Of a stretch of 64,000 nucleotides of DNA, positions 17,718 through 26,218 are shown piece after piece. This stretch comes from Enterovibrio gelatinilyticus (GTDB lineage: Bacteria; Pseudomonadota; Gammaproteobacteria; Enterobacterales; Vibrionaceae). Each line of letters starts with the position of its first letter. The stretch's first letter is position 1. The notes under the pieces were generated by a model, which did not search any database, was not told the DNA's origin, and saw only the letters and a list, made by a program, of their open reading frames with translations. The translations under genes and the position numbers were made by a program. The DNA is taken from assembly GCF_028683095.1 (NCBI RefSeq), contig NZ_JAJUBC010000005.1:170151-234150 (forward strand), read 5' to 3'.

Positions 17718-18801
17718 TGTAAAACGCCTTTTTCTTCCAATGACCATATGCTTGTTAGCAACGACAGCCTGCACCGATGAAATGAACCCGCAAGGCCCTA
17801 TTGCGAGATTTGCCAACTCTGGCAGTTTAGATGGACCATACAGCATGGTCGACATCAAAGTTAGAGACTCTTCAGGTGGTCACTCAGGCTTTGGGTTTGG
17901 TGCTGTAAGTAGCTACCCTGGTGCAAGTGCTGATATTGGTGGTATAGGTGTCCCAGCCTATATTGAAGGATATTGGGCTAAAAAAAATATCGAGTCCAAA
18001 GGCTATCAAGAATATTTCTATATCTCTAAATCCATAGACTCAAAGCTTGCATTGAGAAAAGCGTCAGCCCTTAAACACTATTACAAAACACTTCAAACCA
18101 ACTTGCCAATCATGCAGTTTGTTGTTGATGGACCACGCGCTCGACTTTTTTTGTCTTCAGGCTGTTATTACACACTCGAACCAAAAAAATGCGAGCCTCG
18201 CGAAAATGCAGACCCCAATGGTTGGGTAGTTAAAGATCCCATTGATGGTACTGATATTGTTGTTCTGTTTGATGGTTTGGCTGAAAGTTCACCCACCGCA
18301 TTCCCTATGTCGCCACTCGACACGCGATACTTAAACTTTAATACCTTCTATGAAGGTCGCGTTGATTCAGTTGAGGTCACCGATCATGATGGCAAAATCG
18401 CTGAACGATCTGCCATTATGCCCAAAACGCTCAAAGCGCACTGGCGAGAACTCATAAACCCAGAAGCAAATTGGGATGAATGGACATTTCGCTATTATCG
18501 TTTCCATACCGAAACTCGTGCTAGTGACTCCCTCGAAAAGAGTATTCAAGCCTATCGCAATGCTTTTGATGGTTACCTAAAGCAAAGTTATTTTAAAACA
18601 GTCGCTAAAGGTGATGACGTTGTTATGGCATATACCGTCAGTTGCTTGAGGGAAAAGACCTTAACGTTTGATTGCCCAATTGCTGAAGACCCTAAACAAC
18701 GCTGGGAATACATCCAAGAAATTGAAGAGTATGGTGTGGTTCTTTTCCGCGGTAAAGCCGAAGTCTCAGATACTCCGTTTCAGAACACTCAGGCTCAGTA
18801 G
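17710..18801 (+). CDS. Orphan Tle1 immunity lipoprotein, copy 2
   Basis: The protein has 363 residues from ATG 17710. The signal peptide ends near LLATTAC with Cys21 as the probable lipidation site; the lipobox is less canonical than in the other copies. It keeps NSGSLDGPYS, FGFGAVSSYPGAS, GVPAYIEGYW, NADPNGWV and the C-terminal RWEYIQEIEEYGVVLF region but is clearly diverged from copies 1, 3 and 4. It sits behind an effector tail remnant and no intact effector of its own. It most likely gives protection against a non-self Tle1 variant carried by competing strains. Confidence 0.7.
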   Translation: MRDVKRLFLPMTICLLATTACTDEMNPQGPIARFANSGSLDGPYSMVDIKVRDSSGGHSGFGFGAVSSYPGASADIGGIGVPAYIEGYWAKKNIESKGYQEYFYISKSIDSKLALRKASALKHYYKTLQTNLPIMQFVVDGPRARLFLSSGCYYTLEPKKCEPRENADPNGWVVKDPIDGTDIVVLFDGLAESSPTAFPMSPLDTRYLNFNTFYEGRVDSVEVTDHDGKIAERSAIMPKTLKAHWRELINPEANWDEWTFRYYRFHTETRASDSLEKSIQAYRNAFDGYLKQSYFKTVAKGDDVVMAYTVSCLREKTLTFDCPIAEDPKQRWEYIQEIEEYGVVLFRGKAEVSDTPFQNTQAQ

Positions 18802-18822
18802 CGTCTGACACTGAAAATGTAG

Positions 18823-18888
18823 CTGGCCAATTCGCCCAACATCAATGAGTATGGTGAGCTATTTAGGGAGATATTCGACAATGTCTAA
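18823..18888 (+). pseudogene. Effector 3'-end remnant 2 before immunity copy 3
   Basis: Reading from after a TAG at 18820, the frame gives LANSPNINEYGELFREIFDN and then V and a TAA at 18886. It aligns with remnant 1 (VANRPN..., GELEREIFDN) and with the intact effector end (NYFREIFDN). It overlaps the ATG of copy 3 exactly as the intact effector overlaps copy 1. Confidence 0.7.
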
Positions 18889-19942
18889 GTCCGTGAGCCT
18901 CTTGTTTGTTTGTTTAATGCTTATCGGGTGTTCAGACGAGCAAGAGGTGTATAAAACTCATGCTCGACTTGCCAATGCAGGAAGTCTCGATGGCCCTTAT
19001 GGGATCATTGATGTGTATGCCACAGATACTTTTGGCGGTCGCATGGGGTTTGGATTCGGTGCGGTAAATGGTTTTCCTGGAGCAAGCGCTGCTGCAGGTG
19101 GTCTTGGTGTGCCCAATTTTATTGAGGGTCATTGGGTGAAAGAAGACCCGACAACCAGAAGAGATAGTGTCTACTTTCGTATTTCCTCTCCCATCGACAG
19201 TGAGCTAGCCAAGAAAAAGATCGAAACGTTGGAAAACTACTACGAAAACTATTCGACCCGCTGGGGCACAATGCAGTTTGCTGTCGATGGTCCCAAAGCA
19301 ATGCTCTTTTTCACCCTAAATTGTTTTGATGATTGCACCCCTCGTAAAAATGCCGACCCCAATGGTTGGGTGATTAAAGACCCTCTAAGTTTAACTGACG
19401 TCGTTTTGCTGTTTGATGGCCTTGGTGAAACATCCCCCTCGCCCTATCCAAAATCTCGTTTAGATACACGGTTTCTGTACTATGAATTAGCCGAATACAG
19501 TGGCATCGACTTTTCCAAGATCAGAGATGTTGACGGTCAAATCGCGGAAAGTGCGGTTGAAATGCCTGTGTACTCCAAAGTGGCGTGGAGTGAAGCCATC
19601 AACCCTGAAGATGATTTAAAAGCGTGGAAATATCGCTACTATAAATTTGAACATTCGATGGATGACCTAGACGCTCAGGAAGCAAAAATACAGGCCTATC
19701 GACAAGGTGCGTTTGATGGGTACCTCAAGCAAACTTACATGCAATTTCTGTTAGAGGGCGATAACGTTAAAATCACCTACTCTGTCTCATGCTATCTGCC
19801 AATGACGCAATGCACCGTCACCGAAGATCCCCAAAAGCGCTGGGAATACATCCCCGAGATAGATAGGTATGGTGTGGTCCTGTTTAGCGGTAAAGCCGAT
19901 ATGTCGGATAAGCCATTTGATGGCATCCCTGCACCGCAGTAA
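18881..19942 (+). CDS. Orphan Tle1 immunity lipoprotein, copy 3
   Basis: The protein has 353 residues from ATG 18881; an upstream in-frame ATG at 18845 belongs to the effector-tail remnant. The lipobox LMLIGC places the lipidated Cys at 17, followed by SDEQEV. It contains NAGSLDGPYGIIDVYATDTF, GFGAVNGFPGAS, GVPNFIEGHW and NADPNGWVIKDP. It is almost identical to copy 4 and was generated by a tandem duplication with a 1129-bp period. Differences are clustered around residues 85-105 and in a few charged positions. Confidence 0.7.
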   Translation: MSKSVSLLFVCLMLIGCSDEQEVYKTHARLANAGSLDGPYGIIDVYATDTFGGRMGFGFGAVNGFPGASAAAGGLGVPNFIEGHWVKEDPTTRRDSVYFRISSPIDSELAKKKIETLENYYENYSTRWGTMQFAVDGPKAMLFFTLNCFDDCTPRKNADPNGWVIKDPLSLTDVVLLFDGLGETSPSPYPKSRLDTRFLYYELAEYSGIDFSKIRDVDGQIAESAVEMPVYSKVAWSEAINPEDDLKAWKYRYYKFEHSMDDLDAQEAKIQAYRQGAFDGYLKQTYMQFLLEGDNVKITYSVSCYLPMTQCTVTEDPQKRWEYIPEIDRYGVVLFSGKADMSDKPFDGIPAPQ

Positions 19943-19969
19943 TTTGGATGTTTACATTCCGTACCCTAA

Positions 19970-20017
19970 AAGAATGAGTATGGTGAGCTATTTAGGGAGA
20001 TATTCGACAATGTCTAA
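19970..20017 (+). pseudogene. Effector 3'-end remnant 3 before immunity copy 4
   Basis: The frame after a TAA at 19967 reads KNEYGELFREIFDNV and stops at 20015-20017. It is the duplicated end of remnant 2, shifted by 1129 bases, and overlaps the start of copy 4. Upstream sequence is not effector-like, so less of the tail survives here. Confidence 0.65.
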
Positions 20018-21071
20018 ATCCATGAGTCTCCTGCTCGCGAGCTTAATGCTTATCGCATGTTCAGATGAGCAAGAGGTGTATAAAACACACGCTCGACTTG
20101 CTAATGCCGGCAGTATTGATGGCCCCTATGGGATCATTGATGTGTATGCAACCGACACTTTTGGCGGTCGCATGGGGTTTGGATTCGGTGCGGTAAATGG
20201 TTTTCCTGGAGCAAGCGCTGCTGCAGGTGGTCTTGGGGTTCCTCATTTTATTGCAGGTCATTGGGTCAAGCAAAACCCAGACACAATGCGTAACAGCGTT
20301 TACTATCGTATTTCCTCCCCCATCGACAGTGAATTAGCCAAGAAAAAAATCGAAACGTTGGAAAACTACTACGAAAACTATTCGACCCGCTGGGGCACAA
20401 TGCAGTTTGCTGTCGATGGTCCAAAAGCGATGCTCTTTTTCACCCTAAATTGTTTTGATGATTGCACCCCTCGTAAAAATGCCGATCCCAATGGTTGGGT
20501 GATTAAAGACCCTCTAAGTTTAACTGACGTCGTTTTGCTGTTTGATGGCCTTGGTGAAACATCCCCCTCGCCCTATCCAAAATCTCGTTTAGATACACGG
20601 TTTCTGTACTATGAATTAGCCGAATACAGTGGCATCGACTTTTCCGAGATCAGAGATGTTGACGGTCAAATCGCGGAAAGTGCTGTTGAAATGCCGGTGC
20701 ACTCCAAAGTGGCATGGAGTGAAGCCATCAACCCAGATGATGATTTAAAGCATTGGAAATATCGCTACTATAAATTTGAACATTCGATGGATGACCCAGA
20801 CGCTCAGGAAGCAAAAATACAGGCCTATCGACAAGGTGCGTTTGATGGGTACCTCAAGCAAACTTACATGCAATTTCTGTTAGAGGGCGATAACGTTAAA
20901 ATCACCTACTCTGTCTCATGCTATTTGCCAATGACGCAATGCACCGTCACCGAAGATCCCCAAAAGCGCTGGGAATACATCCCAGAGATAGATAGGTATG
21001 GTGTGGTCCTGTTTAGCGGTAAAGCCGATATGTCGGATAAGCCATTTGATGGCATCCCTGCACCGCAGTAA
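20010..21071 (+). CDS. Orphan Tle1 immunity lipoprotein, copy 4
   Basis: The protein has 353 residues from ATG 20010; the frame is open further upstream but that part lies in the previous gene. The lipobox LMLIAC gives Cys17. The protein repeats copy 3 nearly residue for residue from position 110 to the end, including RYGVVLFSGKADMSDKPFDG, while the segment about 85-105 differs (IAGHWVKQNPDTMRNSV against IEGHWVKEDPTTRRDSV). It is a recent duplicate that may be starting to diversify, with the same presumed role against a Tle1-type toxin. Confidence 0.7.
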   Translation: MSKSMSLLLASLMLIACSDEQEVYKTHARLANAGSIDGPYGIIDVYATDTFGGRMGFGFGAVNGFPGASAAAGGLGVPHFIAGHWVKQNPDTMRNSVYYRISSPIDSELAKKKIETLENYYENYSTRWGTMQFAVDGPKAMLFFTLNCFDDCTPRKNADPNGWVIKDPLSLTDVVLLFDGLGETSPSPYPKSRLDTRFLYYELAEYSGIDFSEIRDVDGQIAESAVEMPVHSKVAWSEAINPDDDLKHWKYRYYKFEHSMDDPDAQEAKIQAYRQGAFDGYLKQTYMQFLLEGDNVKITYSVSCYLPMTQCTVTEDPQKRWEYIPEIDRYGVVLFSGKADMSDKPFDGIPAPQ

Positions 21072-21122
21072 TTTGGATGTTTACATTCCGTACCCTAAAA
21101 GAATGAGTGACGCATTTTACTA

Positions 21123-21431
21123 ATGGCAGATAGAAAACATAGAAACCATATTTCAAGCACAGTTGTATTGACGATAACATTCGTTGTTATCTCACTCGAA
21201 ATAGTCACTCTGCTCGAATTCGCATTGAACTCTGACGCTTACCATTTTGGCTCCGAAGTGAACGGCTTACGGCATGAAAGTGAGTGGCACTATGTTGGAT
21301 TTTCTCTCGCTACCCTCGCCCTTTTGTTTGCCTCCTTGTTCGTGGAACGTCTATTGGAGTCAACCGAGTGGTGCTTTACTCTTAGTACGATCTTGGCTTT
21401 AACATCAGTGTTTGTTTTCTTCGCCGTTTAA
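21123..21431 (+). CDS. Small membrane protein of unknown function
   Basis: A 102-residue frame with a basic N-terminus (MADRKHRNH) and three hydrophobic stretches: about 12-32 (VVLTITFVVISLEIVTLL), 60-75 and 85-102. No family is recognised. There is no strong ribosome site, but the composition is plausible for a membrane protein and the frame fills most of the gap between immunity copy 4 and the decayed fifth copy. It may be an accessory of the immunity array or unrelated cargo. Confidence 0.4.
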   Translation: MADRKHRNHISSTVVLTITFVVISLEIVTLLEFALNSDAYHFGSEVNGLRHESEWHYVGFSLATLALLFASLFVERLLESTEWCFTLSTILALTSVFVFFAV

Positions 21432-21459
21432 GCATCTATCTCATTCGCAAGCCCTTTCG

Positions 21460-21609
21460 ATCAACATTGACGAATAAAGCAATTATTTCAGGGAGATATT
21501 CGACGATGAGTACGCTTCATATCGTGCTGTTTATCAGTCTTTTGGGATTGCATATTTCGCGATGTATTAGTAACAGATACGTCAGGTGCCTCTTCTAATC
21601 TCGGTTATG
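21460..21609 (+). pseudogene. Decayed fifth unit: effector tail remnant plus immunity gene with 80-bp internal deletion
   Basis: The first part reads INIDE, stop, SNYFREIFDDE, matching the intact effector end INVDEQGNYFREIFDNE with CAA changed to TAA. An ATG at 21506 then starts MSTLHIVLFISLLGLHIS, closely matching immunity copy 1 (MSKLHIALFLSLLGLHIS). After CATATTTC the sequence jumps to the position equal to 16607 of copy 1, deleting 80 bp (equivalent to 16527-16606), shifting the frame and ending at TAA 21596-21598. Homology to copy 1 fades at about 21609. Confidence 0.75.
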
Positions 21610-21726
21610 TCAACATAAAATTGGTTTGCTTCCCATAGGAATATAGGCAGGCGTAAACTATGTTGTAACAACCACAGCATCTTGGTTTGCATGGAATGCA
21701 TCAATGATAAATAACAACGGAGTGCG

Positions 21727-22491
21727 ATGATGCGACATCTTGTCTTGGGGCTGTTTTTGTCTCTATTCACGTCCCCTGTGCTAGCCGCTTGGGATGATGA
21801 TGCTTATGTAGAAAAAGCCTTTGAGCTGATTGCCCTCAACAATGAATATGATGATGACACTCACCCTATTCGCAAGTGGCGTCAGCCAATAAAGGTCTGG
21901 ATAGACCATAGAGTGGGTGACCAAGAGCTTCATACCATGCTAGTTCGCATGCACCTCACGCACCTATCAAAAGTCACGGGTCACGATGTCCAATTGGTCG
22001 ATAATCTGGAGAAAGCGAACCTAAGAATGGTGTTTACCCGCCAAAGCCGTTGGCAGGATGAAACGCGAGAATTGTGGGGGGCTAATGAGTCTTACCCTTT
22101 TCGCGGCGCTATCTGCATGGCGCACTTTTCGGTGACCAAAAGTAATGAAATCCGACGCGGTCTGATTGTTATTCCGGTTGATCTAGCACGTGAGCGCGGC
22201 AAGCTGTTTGCTTGCGTAGTGGAAGAATTGACGCAAGCCATGGGCTTGCCAAATGATTCCAATGAGGTTTTTCCTTCCATCTTCAATGACAACACCAAGA
22301 ACAGCGTTTTGACGCCACTGGATGTGACCTTACTCCGGTTGCTTTATGCACCTGACATTCATGCTGGCATGACAGGGAATAAAGCGCTCCCAATCGTGTC
22401 ACAATGGCTGAAAGCGCGTCCTGCGTGGGCAGAGGAGTCAAAAAAACTCGCTCGCCAATCAGAGTTTGTCACGGAGTTGGGGTTGTTTTGA
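21727..22491 (+). CDS. Exported DUF2927 family protein
   Basis: The protein has 254 residues with a signal peptide (MMRHLVLGLFLSLFTSPVLA, cleavage before AWDD). The mature part shows the DUF2927 pattern: IKVWIDHRVGD near the start, GAICMAHF with a cysteine, CVVEELTQAMGLPNDSNEVF, SIFND and LTPLDVTLLRLLYAP.I.AGM. The CVVEELTQ.MGL segment resembles the zinc-binding helix region of metallopeptidases, but a full HExxH is absent, so enzymatic activity is uncertain. ATG 21730 is an alternative start. It probably acts in the periplasm; function is unknown. Confidence 0.75.
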   Translation: MMRHLVLGLFLSLFTSPVLAAWDDDAYVEKAFELIALNNEYDDDTHPIRKWRQPIKVWIDHRVGDQELHTMLVRMHLTHLSKVTGHDVQLVDNLEKANLRMVFTRQSRWQDETRELWGANESYPFRGAICMAHFSVTKSNEIRRGLIVIPVDLARERGKLFACVVEELTQAMGLPNDSNEVFPSIFNDNTKNSVLTPLDVTLLRLLYAPDIHAGMTGNKALPIVSQWLKARPAWAEESKKLARQSEFVTELGLF

Positions 22492-22682
22492 CCCTATAGG
22501 CTAAGCCATGGTATCTCGTCTTGAGTGACGACCATTGCTTTGGGCGTTCTGGCACGAAAAAGTGGCCAACGTAAGCGAAATACTCTCAAAAATGGGGTTT
22601 TAAGGATAACTCTCTCAATGATCGTCGTTAAATCTTCATAACGCTTGGTTAACCACTTGTACATCTAAGGCATATCCCCAAT

Positions 22683-22699
22683 AATGTTACAGTAACATT
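22683..22699. promoter_or_regulatory. GntR-type operator in front of gntR
   Basis: AATGTTACAGTAACATT is a perfect 17-bp palindrome, 18 bases before the gntR ATG and just ahead of its GGAGG ribosome site. The half-sites ATGTTA/TAACAT are those of the E. coli GntR operator but are separated by 3 bases rather than 4. It is probably autoregulatory. Confidence 0.65.
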
Positions 22700-22717
22700 G
22701 GAGGTTGGCTTAAAAAT

Positions 22718-23725
22718 ATGTCTAAAAACAATAAAAAACAGCGAGCTACGCTTCAAGACGTAGCTGATACCATTGGTATCACGAAGATGACGGTCTCTCG
22801 TTACCTTCGAAACCCCGACACGGTCGCGGCAAAAACCCGAGAGAAAATAGCACAAGCCATTGAAGAGCTTGGCTACATTGAAAACAAAGCACCAGCGATG
22901 CTATCAAAATCGTCCAGCCGTGCGATTGGCATTTTACTGCCTTCACTGTCGAACCAAATATTCGCCTCTTTCGTTCAAGGTATTGAGTCTGTCACCAAAG
23001 CTCATGGCTATGAAACCTTACTGGCGCACTTCAGTTATGACGAGGAAGAGGAAGAGCACAAGATCGCCTCCCTCCTTTCTTATCAAGTCGATGGGCTGAT
23101 ATTAACCGAAAGTCACCACACGCCGAAAACACTGCAAATGATCGAGAATGCAGGCGTCCCCGTGGTAGAAACCATGGAGCTACCAACGAACCCGATTGAT
23201 ATGGCAGTCGGCCTTGACCATATTGCCGCGTCATACGACGTGGTAAATCGCATGATTGCGTCTGGTAAGCGTTCAATTGCTTACTTTGGTGCTCGCCTTG
23301 ATACGCGTACTCAGTTGCGAATGTTGGGATATGACAAGGCAATGAGTGACGCAGGCCTAACACCAAAACACATTCTGACTGGTGACCATTCCAGTTATTC
23401 ATTGGCGGCCGACTTACTCACTCGCGCCCTCGAGCTGCACCCTGATTTGGATGGGGTGTTCTGCACCAATGACGATATTGCTATCGGTACTTTGCTTAAC
23501 GCACAACAACGAGGGCTGAAGGTGCCTGAACAACTGTCGATTGTGGGGTACAACGCGCTAGATATCGGTCAAACCGTACAGCCAAAATTGACCAGCGTGG
23601 ACACACCTCGCTTTAAGATTGGTGAAAAAAGTGCAGAGCTATTGCTGGCAAGGCTGAGAGGTGATGAGATTGAAAACAAGATTGTCGATTTAGGCTACAA
23701 GATCAGCGACGGTGGTAGCCACTAG
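22718..23725 (+). CDS. gntR: LacI-family gluconate repressor GntR
   Basis: The protein has 335 residues. The N-terminal helix-turn-helix is LQDVADTIGITKMTVSRYLR followed by the hinge region, then a periplasmic-binding-type effector domain (AIGILLPSLSNQIF, GVFCTNDDIAIG, SIVGYNALDIG, LTSVDTPRFKIG). GntR represses gluconate uptake and Entner-Doudoroff genes until gluconate binds. The ATG follows GGAGG closely. The matching ATGTTA/TAACAT operators lie at 22683-22699 and 26219-26248, and the regulated edd, gntK, gntP and eda genes are adjacent, which fixes its identity well. Confidence 0.9.
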   Translation: MSKNNKKQRATLQDVADTIGITKMTVSRYLRNPDTVAAKTREKIAQAIEELGYIENKAPAMLSKSSSRAIGILLPSLSNQIFASFVQGIESVTKAHGYETLLAHFSYDEEEEEHKIASLLSYQVDGLILTESHHTPKTLQMIENAGVPVVETMELPTNPIDMAVGLDHIAASYDVVNRMIASGKRSIAYFGARLDTRTQLRMLGYDKAMSDAGLTPKHILTGDHSSYSLAADLLTRALELHPDLDGVFCTNDDIAIGTLLNAQQRGLKVPEQLSIVGYNALDIGQTVQPKLTSVDTPRFKIGEKSAELLLARLRGDEIENKIVDLGYKISDGGSH

Positions 23726-23745
23726 CTAAACATACGCTTTTCAAA

Positions 23746-23780
23746 AACACACAGGGCAGCCATTGGCTGCCCTGTTTCTT
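23746..23780. terminator. Bidirectional terminator between gntR and edd
   Basis: CAGGGCAGCC (23752-23761) pairs with GGCTGCCCTG (23765-23774) around ATT. T-rich sequence follows on the + strand (TTTCTT) and on the - strand (complement of AAAAACACA). It serves two convergent genes. Confidence 0.75.
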
Positions 23781-23828
23781 GAGTTTGAACGTACTCACAC
23801 TGTTGGTACACAAAGCATCCAGACAGTA

Positions 23829-25625
23829 TCAGAGAATGAAGCTTGCGCCTTCCTCTGCACTTGTCACGCTCTGACGCATCACTTTAAACATGTTTCGTCC
23901 CCATGTTTGCTGCAGGGCTTCGGTATCTCGCTCAATCGGCGTTCTACCTTGAGTATCCGCCAAGTTGTTCAACTCGCCCGTTTCGCAGTTCACAGAAATC
24001 ATATCGCCTTCATGCACCAGACCAATTGCACCACCACGAATGGCTTCTGGCGAAACGTGAATGGCAGAAGGTACCTTACCTGATGCACCAGACAGACGAC
24101 CATCAGTGACCAATGCCACGCTAAAGCCGGCTTTTTGAATATTACCGAGAATTGGCATCAGTTTATGCAACTCAGGCATACCGTTTGCTGCTGGGCCATT
24201 GTGAGTGAGCACCACAATACAATCTTTGTTCAGCTCGCCACGCTTGTAGGCCGCTTCCACTTCATGCTGACAACGGAACACTGCCGCTGGCGCTTGAATA
24301 ACGCGCTGATCCGCTTTTAGCGCAGACACTTTGACAACTGCACGTCCAAGGTTGCCATCCAGCACACGGGTACCACCTGTGCTTTCAAATACTGCACCGC
24401 TCGCCGCAATAACGGCTGCGTCACTTGAACCATGACAAGCCTGCCAGTGCAATTTGCCTTCGTTAAGGCTTGGCAGTGATAGCTGGTCTTCAAAAGAACC
24501 AAACGCAGGAACCACATCAGAATGCACCAACTGCGCTTCGTGCAGACGATGCATCAACGCGGGCACGCCGCCTGCTTGTTGGAATGCATTCATGTCTGCA
24601 GGGCCATTTGGGTAAACCTTGGCCAATAGCGGAACAACATCTGACAGGTCGCTAATGTCTTGCCACGTCAACATGATGCCCGCCGCACGAGCAACTGCCA
24701 GCATGTGAATAGTGTGGTTGGTGCTACCGCCTGATGCCAACAGCGCTATCACACCGTTAATCAGGCTCTTCTCGGTCACAACCTCAGAAAGTGGACGGTA
24801 TTGCGCAGAATCTTTGGTCATTGACGCGATCTTTGATGCCGCGTGATCAGTCAAAGCCGTGCGCATGGCTGAATGCGGGTGAATGAACGCAGAGCCCGGA
24901 AGCATCAAGCCCATTGCTTCAAACACCAACTGGTTAGTATTCGCCGTGCCATAGAAAGTACAGGTTCCCGGCGCGTGATAGGCGCTACACTCCATGTCCA
25001 ACAAGGCTTCTTTACCCACTTCACCCGCAGCATAACGCTGGCGCACATCGACTTTTTCTTCGTTACTGATCCCTGTCGCCATTAAGCCAGCAGGAACAAA
25101 TGCAGTTGGCAGGTGAGCATAAGCCAACGCGCCCATCAGTTGCCCCGGAGCGATCTTGTCGCAAATACCCAGCAGCAAGGTGGCGTCATAGCTATTGTGG
25201 CTTAGTGACAGCGCAGTTGACTGTGCGATGAGATCGCGAGAAAACAACGACATGTCCATGCCTGGCTGACCTTGAGTCACGCCATCACACATGGCAGGTA
25301 CACAACCTGCAACTTGTGCAGTGTGGCCTTGCAATGCCAACGTTTGTTTAATTTGGTCTGGGTAATCTTTGTAAGGCTGGTGCGCACTTAGCATGTCATT
25401 ATATGCGCTGATAAGTGCCACGTTAGCGCGGGTCAGATCGAGAATAGATTTTTTCTCAGATGCACAAGACGCCGCCACCGCATGCGCTAAGTTGCCGCAA
25501 GAAAGTTGGTTGCGACCTTTCCCTGCGTCAGCTTGCGCTTGGGTGTGAGCCAAGAATATGTCTCGAGTGGCGCGGCTGCGTTCAATCAAACGCTCGGTGA
25601 CTTTTTTGACGACGGAATGGATCAT
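23829..25625 (-). CDS. edd: 6-phosphogluconate dehydratase (Edd)
   Basis: The protein has 598 residues from ATG at 25625 (MIHSVVKKVTERLIERS). It belongs to the IlvD/Edd Fe-S dehydratases: the cysteine motifs VAGCVPAMCDGVTQGQPGM and LLGICDKIAPG, then DMECSAYHAPGTCTFYGTAN and GGSTNHTIH. It converts 6-phosphogluconate to 2-keto-3-deoxy-6-phosphogluconate, first step of the Entner-Doudoroff pathway. Its ATG overlaps the gntK stop by 4 bases, so gntK-edd is a two-gene operon. Expression probably responds to GntR at the operators upstream of gntK. Confidence 0.95.
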   Translation of the reverse strand: MIHSVVKKVTERLIERSRATRDIFLAHTQAQADAGKGRNQLSCGNLAHAVAASCASEKKSILDLTRANVALISAYNDMLSAHQPYKDYPDQIKQTLALQGHTAQVAGCVPAMCDGVTQGQPGMDMSLFSRDLIAQSTALSLSHNSYDATLLLGICDKIAPGQLMGALAYAHLPTAFVPAGLMATGISNEEKVDVRQRYAAGEVGKEALLDMECSAYHAPGTCTFYGTANTNQLVFEAMGLMLPGSAFIHPHSAMRTALTDHAASKIASMTKDSAQYRPLSEVVTEKSLINGVIALLASGGSTNHTIHMLAVARAAGIMLTWQDISDLSDVVPLLAKVYPNGPADMNAFQQAGGVPALMHRLHEAQLVHSDVVPAFGSFEDQLSLPSLNEGKLHWQACHGSSDAAVIAASGAVFESTGGTRVLDGNLGRAVVKVSALKADQRVIQAPAAVFRCQHEVEAAYKRGELNKDCIVVLTHNGPAANGMPELHKLMPILGNIQKAGFSVALVTDGRLSGASGKVPSAIHVSPEAIRGGAIGLVHEGDMISVNCETGELNNLADTQGRTPIERDTEALQQTWGRNMFKVMRQSVTSAEEGASFIL

Positions 25626-26143
25626 GCTACCACCTCGCTCATTCCCAGCATGGCTTGGGCGGCGCAATCAACCACAGTGTTAATGTCGCAATCGATGCTC
25701 ACTATGATCGTTTGTGGCTCGTTATCCGGGCGATCAAGCGTTTCAAACTGGCTTTTCACCATGTTTTCTTTCATAAAGTGACCTTGGCGAGCACGCATAC
25801 GTGTCATGATCAAATCCATATCGCCATCAAGAAACAGGAAAGTCACGTTTTGGTTTCCTTCGCGGATCTGGTCGCGGTACTTTTTCTTCAATGCTGAACA
25901 CACAATCACACCGTGTTCATTTTTGCTTTCTAAGCTGTAAGCCGCATCGCGAATACGCTCTAACCAAGGCATGCGGTCATCATCATTGAGAGGTTCTCCT
26001 GATGACATTTTTTGAATATTAGCGCGTGGATGGAGATCGTCTCCATCGATGAATTTGCGGCCAAGCCGTTTAGCGAGTAACTCTCCAATGGTGGTTTTTC
26101 CACTGGCACAAACGCCCATAACGATGACACTACTTCCAGCCAT
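25622..26143 (-). CDS. gntK: Gluconokinase (GntK)
   Basis: This 173-residue P-loop kinase has Walker A GVCASGKTT at the N-terminus, then DGDDLHP and the CSALKKKYRD and LDGDMDLIMTRMRARQGHFM segments typical of gluconokinase. It phosphorylates gluconate to 6-phosphogluconate using ATP, feeding Edd. It is the first gene of the - strand operon and overlaps edd by 4 bases. The twin GntR operators at 26219-26248 lie about 75 bases upstream and are shared with the divergent permease gene. Confidence 0.95.
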   Translation of the reverse strand: MAGSSVIVMGVCASGKTTIGELLAKRLGRKFIDGDDLHPRANIQKMSSGEPLNDDDRMPWLERIRDAAYSLESKNEHGVIVCSALKKKYRDQIREGNQNVTFLFLDGDMDLIMTRMRARQGHFMKENMVKSQFETLDRPDNEPQTIIVSIDCDINTVVDCAAQAMLGMSEVVA

Positions 26144-26218
26144 GACTAATCCTCTTTACCAAATTTGCGCGTGCTCTCAATTTTGGAATTCACTTTGAAA
26201 TATGGGTTTATCTTACGA

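Noticed and set aside
19869..20009. Longer start for immunity copy 4
   Set aside because: The upstream frame is the out-of-frame end of copy 3 and the repeat linker; ATG 20010 starts a proper lipoprotein signal with Cys17.
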